From: Bacteroides sp.
Lineage (GTDB): Bacteria > Bacteroidota > Bacteroidia > Bacteroidales > Muribaculaceae
Assembly: GCA_014801865.1 (NCBI GenBank)
Contig: JAAVDH010000035.1
Coordinates: 1-64,000 of the forward strand
Reading direction: 5' to 3'
DNA: 64,000 bases
In this document: one piece after another, positions 1 to 5,754 of the stretch
How the letters are laid out: each line of letters opens with the position of its first letter
Position numbering within the stretch: the first letter of the stretch is position 1
Made by a program: the position numbers and the translations under genes
Notes under the pieces: generated by a model
What the model was told of the DNA's origin: nothing
The model's input: only the letters and a program-made list of their open reading frames with translations
Databases searched by the model: none

Positions 1-571
1 CATACAATAGTGGTAGCAATTGATGCCATAATCTTTCGTCTCCACCCTCATTGCCTCTCAAATCAATGATTAAATTTTGATAATTGCTATTTGAGAGTAA
101 ATTTACAACACTGTCGACCCATTCAACTGTAACAATATCTTCGTCAAAGGCAGGTATTCTTATAAGATATGTCTTGACTGATACTTCTTTGGCAACTAAT
201 TCTGGAGCGTAAGTCTCAATTTCATCGTAAGGCTTATATAGTCGCTTGGGTGACAAATATTTGGCTTGTATATGATATGGTAAAACAAGCCCAAGGTGTC
301 CGTCGTCAAACCATGAATATAGTTGCAATACTGCCTCCCATCCTGGAGTTCCTTTTTCTATTTGGGAGCGGAGCTTCTGAACTAATTGGTTGTATTCTTG
401 TCTGGTAGAATCGTTTACAAAGTAATCAAAGCCTGCATAACTTGACTCAAGCTCGTTAATAGCAAACTCGAGGTCTTCTAAATTCTCAGTTTGGCTAAGC
501 GAGTTATTTTGACCATATAATTGTAAGGTAAATGTGGCCAGTATTATTAAAAGAACTTTTTGAATTTTCAT
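1..571 (-). CDS. S41-family peptidase-like secreted protein, N-terminal part
   Basis: The gene starts with ATG at 571 and runs off the left edge, so only the first 190 residues are visible. It opens with a clear signal peptide (MKIQKVLLIILATFTLQLYG). Near the visible end comes LIIDLRGNEGGDE, which matches the strand-plus-GG motif that begins the C-terminal-processing peptidase (S41) catalytic domain. The stretch WEAVLQLYSWFDDGHLGL also fits this family, where a DGH(T/L) motif is typical. The catalytic serine would lie outside the window. The role is inferred: a periplasmic or surface protease-like protein of the type common in Bacteroidetes. A good promoter lies just upstream (606-636). Confidence 0.75.
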   Translation of the reverse strand, partial: MKIQKVLLIILATFTLQLYGQNNSLSQTENLEDLEFAINELESSYAGFDYFVNDSTRQEYNQLVQKLRSQIEKGTPGWEAVLQLYSWFDDGHLGLVLPYHIQAKYLSPKRLYKPYDEIETYAPELVAKEVSVKTYLIRIPAFDEDIVTVEWVDSVVNLLSNSNYQNLIIDLRGNEGGDERLWHQLLPLLY

Positions 572-605
572 AAGAGACAAGGTGTCGGTTGTAGTTTTGA
601 TAACG

Positions 606-636
606 TAAAGTTACGGATAATCCGCGAGAAATCAAA
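606..636 (-). promoter_or_regulatory. Bacteroidetes-type promoter for the S41-like gene
   Basis: Read on the minus strand, TTTG (633-636) is followed after 19 bases by TAACTTTA (606-613), close to the TTTG-N19-21-TAnnTTTG consensus of Bacteroidetes vegetative promoters. The expected leader to the ATG at 571 is about 30 bases. Confidence 0.55.
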
Positions 637-826
637 GGAATACTTCATTCTACATGGCTTCTGAAAAAGAGTAGGGCGGGGCGGAACATCATCGAAGCTA
701 TACATGAATCTCGGGACAGCTTCCGAGATACGAGACAGGTATGGATGCTTCGATGCAGAGGCATGGGTGTGACAGAAACTAAAACAGTCTCCTGTAATAG
801 CCGCTATGCGACACCCCAGTATTTTG

Positions 827-915
827 CGGAAGCAGAAAGATTCGAACTTTCGGAGCCTTTTGAGAGGCTCGGCCCCTTAGCAGAGGGCTGGTTTCGACCG
901 CTCGCCCATACTTCC
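827..915 (-). tRNA. tRNA-Ser (anticodon GCU)
   Basis: The minus strand folds as a class II tRNA. The 7-bp acceptor stem pairs GGAAGTA with TGCTTCC. The anticodon stem-loop has loop CTGCTAA, giving anticodon GCT. A long variable arm (GAGCCTCTCAAAAGGCTC) marks it as serine type, and the T-arm contains GTTCGAATC. The discriminator base is G and CCA is not encoded. No other tRNA gene is seen in the window. Confidence 0.93.
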
Positions 916-930
916 TTTTGTTTGACACTG

Positions 931-938
931 CAAAGTTA
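931..938 (-). promoter_or_regulatory. -7 element for the tRNA-Ser gene
   Basis: TAACTTTG on the minus strand, 16 bases before the tRNA 5' end, matches the -7 consensus exactly. No good TTTG -33 element was found at the usual spacing, so this is a partial promoter call. Confidence 0.4.
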
Positions 939-1096
939 GATAGCTCTTATGCAGCCTATCTGCGTAGCAAGAAAAACTTCCTAAAATTTTTTATTTGATA
1001 GGTTCGGCACAGTATTGGCGATGGCCGCCGTGGGTGCAGTGTTCTCTACGCCATACGCTGTCAAACTGCTCACAGACGGCCTCTATCAGAGTGGCT

Positions 1097-1264
1097 TCAT
1101 CGATTAGTATTCCAAGATAGAGTTCCAGATTTCTTATTCTGCGAGGAACAAATGCCGACCCACGACTTATTCCCATTACGCCCCTCAGCCTTCTCCCTCC
1201 ACTTCGAAGGGGTGTCGCTTGAATGGGTATTTAGCTGAGACATAATTTCTTCTCGTGTCCTCAT
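1097..1264 (-). pseudogene. Remnant of an XRE-type antitoxin-like gene
   Basis: A 55-residue reading frame starts with ATG at 1264 behind a good ribosome site (GGAGAC, 6 bases before). Its first 35 residues (MRTREEIMSQLNTHSSDTPS, then KWREKAEGRNGNKSW) resemble the N-terminal lead-in of Bacteroidetes helix-turn-helix antitoxins, which normally continue into a full HTH. Here the frame drifts into unrelated sequence and stops. A second open stretch on the same strand (991-1176, another frame) has no recognisable domain and may be scrambled debris. Family resemblance is from memory, not a search. Confidence 0.4.
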
Positions 1265-1336
1265 TTCAGTCTCCTTTCTTATCTGATTTATATAAGATAA
1301 TCATTAAAACGTACCTTTATTGAATTTCAGAAATTT

Positions 1337-1567
1337 TCATTGGAGCCATTTCAGCACCAAATAGAACAAGAACTTGGTTAATCTCATCCATTTACTGATT
1401 TCAGACTCTTTCTTACCAAGCATATTGGCAAGGTCCTTTTGTTTAAGGCCCCGTTCTTCCAATATGGCGTGTATTCTGTCCACAATAAGGAATGACAGGT
1501 TGACGCTTCTACGGACTTCAGGCGAAACTTTAGCCCGACGAGCTTCGATTATGCTACTTCTTTTCAT
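1337..1567 (-). pseudogene. Truncated XRE-family helix-turn-helix antitoxin
   Basis: The 76-residue protein begins MKRSSIIEARRAKVSPEVRR and contains a clear HTH: ILEERGLKQKDLANMLGKKE then SEISKWM. In intact family members SEISKWM is followed by G-T-H-N-F-T and about 20 more residues. Here it changes abruptly to RLTKFLFYLVLKWLQ and stops, so the third helix and C-terminus are missing. No toxin gene (RelE or HigB type) is seen beside it. It reads as the surviving half of a type II toxin-antitoxin pair. It may still bind DNA, but I treat it as broken. Confidence 0.6.
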
Positions 1568-1638
1568 ATTGGTTAAATCTCAATCAAATATATCGATTAT
1601 TTCAGCGTCTTACTTAACTTAAAATTATGGTTGTAAAG

Positions 1639-1788
1639 TTAGCAATTTATTACCAATAAAACTCCGAGAAGCACAACGGCCATAGCATATTTATCGCAAG
1701 CGAACATTACGAACAAGGCCAATGCCGTCACCGACATTCCGCAGGTTGCAATACACAGCCTCGTCTTTCCGGAACTGAACTGTACCAT
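1639..1788 (-). CDS. Small 49-residue membrane protein, unknown function
   Basis: A short frame starts with ATG at 1788, only three bases after the stop codon of the nucleotidyltransferase-like gene. The product has a short charged N-terminus (MVQFSSGKTRLC) followed by two hydrophobic stretches, roughly residues 13-30 and 35-49 (AMAVVLLGVLLVINC). The tight spacing implies translational coupling. I do not recognise the family. It could be chance, but the spacing and hydrophobic pattern favour a real gene. Confidence 0.45.
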   Translation of the reverse strand: MVQFSSGKTRLCIATCGMSVTALALFVMFACDKYAMAVVLLGVLLVINC

Positions 1789-1791
1789 TTT

Positions 1792-2382
1792 TTAGGGAAT
1801 CCAGTAATACATCGGTTTCTTTCTGTGGTCAGTAACCCATTCATCAAATTCTATCATATTTGATATTCCATCAGCAATCACTGCCTCATAATATTCTACG
1901 CCATGATAGTCTTTATCAGCAGGGGTCTCAAATTTCAGTCTAAGGATTGTCTCTTTCTGAGCAGGTGTCATTACTTCTACAATCCTGTCAGCCATCCGTT
2001 CAAAATAGCCATCATACTCAGTTCCCTCCTCTATATGAATCACATCAAACTGCCATATCTCGTCCTCATATCTATAGAATATGTGCCAAGCCATGCAGTG
2101 TTCTTCAGTGTGGAGTCCGTTAATACATTTAATCTCGGTAACATCCGGCAGTTTAGCTATTTGAGCCATAATAGCAAAACTGTTTTCTTCTGTAATGCCT
2201 TTTGAATAGACATGTAAGTCTATATCTCTATGAGAAGCCAATAATCCCATACGCAGGGAGCCTACGAGATTAACGCGGCATCCATTCTGTTCCCAGACTA
2301 TGGCTATTCCGGATTTATCCAGAACCCTTTTCGCCTTTTCCTGATTGGCTAATGCCAAATCGAATGTTTCCTGTTGATTCAT
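1792..2382 (-). CDS. Nucleotidyltransferase-superfamily protein
   Basis: I start the protein at ATG 2382 (196 residues, MNQQETFDLALANQEKAKRV). The frame is open further upstream to 2550, but that extension looks like intergenic sequence. Residues 41-55 (GSLRMGLLASHRDID) carry the GS...DxD signature of the polymerase beta-like nucleotidyltransferase fold: Gly41-Ser42 and the metal-binding Asp53 and Asp55. The C-terminal part (WQFDVIHIEEGTEYDGYFER) fits stand-alone nucleotidyltransferases whose substrates are unknown. It could modify a nucleotide, tRNA or a small molecule; nothing here decides which. A tiny membrane protein gene follows at once. Confidence 0.65.
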   Translation of the reverse strand: MNQQETFDLALANQEKAKRVLDKSGIAIVWEQNGCRVNLVGSLRMGLLASHRDIDLHVYSKGITEENSFAIMAQIAKLPDVTEIKCINGLHTEEHCMAWHIFYRYEDEIWQFDVIHIEEGTEYDGYFERMADRIVEVMTPAQKETILRLKFETPADKDYHGVEYYEAVIADGISNMIEFDEWVTDHRKKPMYYWIP

Positions 2383-2558
2383 CTTGATAGTATTTGACAA
2401 ATACAATATAACGCGACAGCCTGATAAATATTTTAATGAGGTAGAATTATTGTCTCCTTTGATTTTCAAAGCATAAATAAAAACATCCGATTTGTGCCCC
2501 ACCAAAAGGAAGAAATCGGATGAAAAAATAGTAAAATACTTGATTATCAAGCATTATA

Positions 2559-2576
2559 GTGGAGCTGGAGGGATTC
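2559..2576. repeat. 18-bp copy of the ssrA 3' end (att-like)
   Basis: GTGGAGCTGGAGGGATTC at 2559-2576 is repeated exactly at 2666-2683, where it forms the 3' acceptor/T-arm end of ssrA. The copies are direct repeats 107 bp apart. Integrating elements often use tmRNA 3' ends and leave such duplications; no integrase is present. Confidence 0.55.
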
Positions 2577-2629
2577 TTGCTTCGCAAGCGCTACGCGATA
2601 ACGAACCCGAGGGTTCTCATCCCTCATAC

Positions 2630-2669
2630 CACAACAAAAGCCCGCTTGCGGCGAGCTTTGATGTTGTGG
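2630..2669 (-). terminator. ssrA terminator hairpin
   Basis: Just past the ssrA 3' end, the minus strand reads AAAGCTCGCC-gcaa-GCGGGCTTTTG, a GC-rich stem ending in a T run. Flanking CCACAACA and TGTTGTGG can extend the stem. It is placed as expected for a Rho-independent terminator of ssrA. Confidence 0.6.
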
Positions 2670-3066
2670 AGCTGGAGGGATTCGAACCCTCGTCCAAACG
2701 TGGAACTAATAAGCTTTCTACATGCTTAGCTTCAACTTGGTTGTAGGGCCACGGCAGGCATGAAGCGACCAACCTTGGCCTTAGCCTCTAAAAATTTCGG
2801 ACGCCTCGCGAGGCACTTGGTGTCCTATTTCCGATCTATCTGCACCGCCTGATCGAGGAGTCTCGGAACGGGTAAACCCTCGGGCGATGTCTCGTCTGCG
2901 TCCCTGGGACGCGGATTAGGCTTAATTTACTGTACTTCGATTAAGCAGCGAGAGCGTAGTTGTTTTCGCCATTTAAAATTTTGATGTCCCATATTATAGA
3001 GCGTAGCCATCATTGCTCTGCATGCTTACTTACCACCTCTACACGCTGTCAAAACCGGTCAGCCCC
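2667..3066 (-). ncRNA. ssrA: tmRNA
   Basis: The minus strand begins GGGGCTGACCGGTTTTGACA, the usual tmRNA 5' end. Its first seven bases pair with CAGCTCC at the 3' end to form the acceptor stem. The tag reading frame (2941-2970) encodes GENNYALAA followed by TAA, the Bacteroidetes-type proteolysis tag. The T-arm is GGGTTCGAATCCC. The length of 400 bases is normal for the order. CCA is not encoded. tmRNA rescues ribosomes stalled on broken messages and tags the nascent chain for degradation. Confidence 0.95.
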
Positions 3067-3078
3067 GGATGATAAGAG

Positions 3079-3110
3079 TTTGCAAAGTTAGGGTTCTTTT
3101 TATACTTTTG
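3079..3110 (+). promoter_or_regulatory. Promoter for the patatin gene
   Basis: TTTG (3079-3082), 20 bases, then TACTTTTG (3103-3110): a full match to the consensus. It gives a leader of about 70-75 bases before the ATG at 3190. It overlaps the ssrA promoter almost completely on the opposite strand. Confidence 0.7.
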
Positions 3111-3114
3111 CAAT
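3083..3114 (-). promoter_or_regulatory. Promoter for ssrA
   Basis: Read on the minus strand, ATTG (3111-3114), 20 bases, then TAACTTTG (3083-3090). The -7 box lies 16 bases before the mature tmRNA 5' end. Each of its boxes directly abuts a box of the plus-strand patatin promoter. Confidence 0.7.
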
Positions 3115-3128
3115 AGTGAAGATGTTAA

Positions 3129-3164
3129 TCTTCGTTGCATTATTCTTCGTTGTATTCTTCGTTG
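3129..3164 (+). repeat. Three copies of TCTTCGTTG in the patatin leader
   Basis: TCTTCGTTG occurs at 3129-3137, 3144-3152 and 3156-3164, between the patatin transcription start and its ATG. It could be slipped-strand expansion or a binding site; function is unknown. Confidence 0.5.
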
Positions 3165-3189
3165 TGTACATTCACATTTGTCCGTACTC

Positions 3190-5559
3190 ATGAATCGTCT
3201 ACTTGCCTGCCTCACGATAGCTCTTGTTATGGCTGTCGGTAATATCTGTCCTGCTCATTGCTCCGCCTCAGAAATTGCTGACACTGTCACTGTTCATAAC
3301 TCTGATAAGGCTTCATGCCCTCAGTCAGTTGGATTGGTACTCAGTGGCGGTGGTGCCAAAGGCATAGCCCATATCGGGGTTATACAGGCGCTGGAAGACC
3401 ATAATATACCTATCGACTATATCGCCGGCACCTCTATGGGTGCTATCGTCGGAGGTCTGTATGCTTCGGGGTATACTCCGGCCGAGATGATGGAGCTGAT
3501 ACTGTCCAAGGGATTCGGCTATTGGTCAACGGGCACTATCGACCCCAAGCTCACCTACTTTTATTCCGAACCTGAAAAGACTCCGGCTTTCGTTACCATA
3601 CCCATAGGCAGACGCGACTCTACGGGAAATGCTGCTTCAATACTCCCCACGAGCCTCATCAATCCCCTGCCTATGAACTTTGCTTTCATGGAGCTGTTCT
3701 CGGCTATATCCGCACAGTGCGGTAATGATTTCAACAATCTCTTCGTGCCCTTCCGCTGCGTGACTTCCAACGTATATGCCAAGCATAAGATAGTGTGCCG
3801 CAACGGTGCGCTGGGTGATGCTATACGTGCGTCAATGAGTTTTCCACTGGTTTTCCATCCTATTGAGATGGATGGGGTGCTGGTCTACGACGGCGGCATA
3901 TACGACAATTTCCCTGTCGACGTAATGCGCGAAGATTTCGCACCGTCCATTATGATCGGTGTAGATGTGTCGGCTCCCGATAAGAAGCCCATGCGCAACG
4001 ACCTCATACAGCAGCTTGAGGACATGATAATACAGAACAATGACTACTCTCTGCCCGACGACGAGGGAATACGCATCAAGATTAACCTTCAGGAGTTCTC
4101 GCTGCTTGACTTTCCCAAGGCCAAGGCCATATATGACATAGGCTACAGGCGCGCTATGGAGATGATGGACTCGATAACTACGCGTGTCACTGCCCGTATC
4201 CCCTCCGAGGCTCGCTCTCTGCGCCGCGAGGTGTTCAAGTCACGCACCCCCTATCTGCGGTTCGACTCCGTGCATGTCACCGGTGGCACACCTTCGCAGG
4301 ACCGCTACCTGGCCCACATCTTTGAGTCGCACAATCATAGCGACACATTCGGCATCACTCATGCCCGCGACGCATATTACCGAGCCATCACCCCGGGTAC
4401 GTTGCGCAACTTCGTGCCCAACACCGTATATAATCCGCGTACAGGTCTCTTCGATCTCAACCTCCGCGCCTATGTGCGCGAGCCCTTCAGAGCCGGATTC
4501 GGAGGCTATATCTCATCATCCACATCAAGTATGCTCTTTGCATCGCTCAGCTACAACACCCTGAGTTTTCATTCCTTCGGCGCATCAATTAACGGTTGGC
4601 TGGGTCAAAGCTACATGGCCGCCACGGTCAATGCACGTATCAATTTCAATACCCACGTGCCCTCATATCTGCGTCTTGAGGGAGTTGTAAAGCGCAAGAA
4701 ATACTCTGAGAATGACCACCTGTTCTACGACTTCAATCAGCCAGCCTTCATCACCAATTCAGAAGTTTTCGCACGCCTCTTAGGCGGATGCGCCGTGGGC
4801 ACACGCGGCAAATTCGAGGCCGGGGCGGGTGTGGGTCACCTCACAGACCGCTTCTACCAGACCAATATCAAAGACTTCGTAAACACCGCGCGCGACCGCG
4901 ACATACGCGACCTCGGACAAGTAATAGCCCGCTACCACTACGAGACTCTCAACGACAAGGTATATCCCTCTGCCGGAGCCTCATATAAGCTCACTGCCAT
5001 GGGGGTATACGGCAACTCATCATACACATTCGCCCAACACACGGACACCGAGAGTGAAACCGATCACACCTACTGGGGACAAGTAGAAGCCGAGACGCGC
5101 AACTATTTCACCCTCGGTCGCCACTTCTCCTTGGGCCTCGAATGGTCAGCGCTCGTATCTACCCGCAAACTCTACGACAGCTACGTGCGCTCGCTCGTCG
5201 AAGCGCCGACTTTCAACCCCACTTCATCATCGTACAATTCATTCAACTCTGCATTCCGCGCCAACTCATTCACCACCCTCGGAGTTGTGCCCGTGGTAAG
5301 AGTCACCGACAACTTTCAGCTCCGTACCAATCTCCATCTTTTCCTCCCCCTGCGGGCTATAGAGGAGGCGCCAGACTTCTCGGCATGCTACGGACGTTGG
5401 CTCTACGACCCGGAATTCTTCGGCGAAGTGGCCGGCGTAGTCCATCTGCCCTCGGTAGCTATCACGGCCTATGCCAACTACATGACCGTCCAAGGCCGAA
5501 AATGGAACTTCGGACTCTCCCTCGGCTACTTCTTCACCGCCCCCCGCTTCCTACGCTAA
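3190..5559 (+). CDS. Patatin-like phospholipase with C-terminal outer membrane barrel
   Basis: The 789-residue protein is predicted to start at ATG 3190; the frame also allows TTG at 3178. A signal peptide (MNRLLACLTIALVMAVGNIC) leads into a patatin domain. The oxyanion motif GGGAKG is at about residues 53-58, the nucleophile elbow GTSMG at 80-84, and the catalytic DGG at 234-236. After about residue 330 comes a short linker domain and then a C-terminal region rich in alternating aromatic strands ending LGYFFTAPRFLR, as in BamA-like barrels. This is the layout of Bacteroidetes patatin/barrel proteins related to PlpD (type Vd). The likely role is an outer membrane lipase acting on phospholipids; whether the patatin domain faces the periplasm or outside is not decided here. 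It has its own promoter and no operon partners. Confidence 0.88.
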   Translation: MNRLLACLTIALVMAVGNICPAHCSASEIADTVTVHNSDKASCPQSVGLVLSGGGAKGIAHIGVIQALEDHNIPIDYIAGTSMGAIVGGLYASGYTPAEMMELILSKGFGYWSTGTIDPKLTYFYSEPEKTPAFVTIPIGRRDSTGNAASILPTSLINPLPMNFAFMELFSAISAQCGNDFNNLFVPFRCVTSNVYAKHKIVCRNGALGDAIRASMSFPLVFHPIEMDGVLVYDGGIYDNFPVDVMREDFAPSIMIGVDVSAPDKKPMRNDLIQQLEDMIIQNNDYSLPDDEGIRIKINLQEFSLLDFPKAKAIYDIGYRRAMEMMDSITTRVTARIPSEARSLRREVFKSRTPYLRFDSVHVTGGTPSQDRYLAHIFESHNHSDTFGITHARDAYYRAITPGTLRNFVPNTVYNPRTGLFDLNLRAYVREPFRAGFGGYISSSTSSMLFASLSYNTLSFHSFGASINGWLGQSYMAATVNARINFNTHVPSYLRLEGVVKRKKYSENDHLFYDFNQPAFITNSEVFARLLGGCAVGTRGKFEAGAGVGHLTDRFYQTNIKDFVNTARDRDIRDLGQVIARYHYETLNDKVYPSAGASYKLTAMGVYGNSSYTFAQHTDTESETDHTYWGQVEAETRNYFTLGRHFSLGLEWSALVSTRKLYDSYVRSLVEAPTFNPTSSSYNSFNSAFRANSFTTLGVVPVVRVTDNFQLRTNLHLFLPLRAIEEAPDFSACYGRWLYDPEFFGEVAGVVHLPSVAITAYANYMTVQGRKWNFGLSLGYFFTAPRFLR

Positions 5560-5630
5560 TCCCGTCCATCACCACCTCCCAGTCGGGCGTATTTCTCGCA
5601 CAGTGCTAACACATTGATTTACAGCGCTTA

Positions 5631-5641
5631 CCCCCCCCCCC
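5631..5641. repeat. Eleven-base C tract
   Basis: A C11 homopolymer lies 114 bases before the beta-helix gene and 75 bases after the patatin gene. Tracts of this length are prone to slippage; it is upstream of the predicted -7 box (5707-5714). Confidence 0.6.
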
Positions 5642-5706
5642 ATTTTAACATGGTTAAAATACTTTAAAAGAAGCATCCGCAATAATTTCTTCTAAACATT
5701 TTAAAC

Positions 5707-5714
5707 TACTTTTG
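5707..5714 (+). promoter_or_regulatory. -7 element for the beta-helix/BspA pair
   Basis: TACTTTTG matches the -7 consensus. No TTTG is found at the right distance upstream. It predicts transcription from about 5718-5721, 35 bases before the ATG at 5755. Confidence 0.4.
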
Positions 5715-5754
5715 CGTTTGACAATATATATTCATTTTTTATTTTTGTCTAATT

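Noticed and set aside
745-939. Open frame across tRNA-Ser
   Set aside because: Overlaps the tRNA gene on the other strand; a chance frame.
2492-2746. Open frame across the 3' end of ssrA
   Set aside because: It runs through the tmRNA and its terminator and encodes nothing recognisable.
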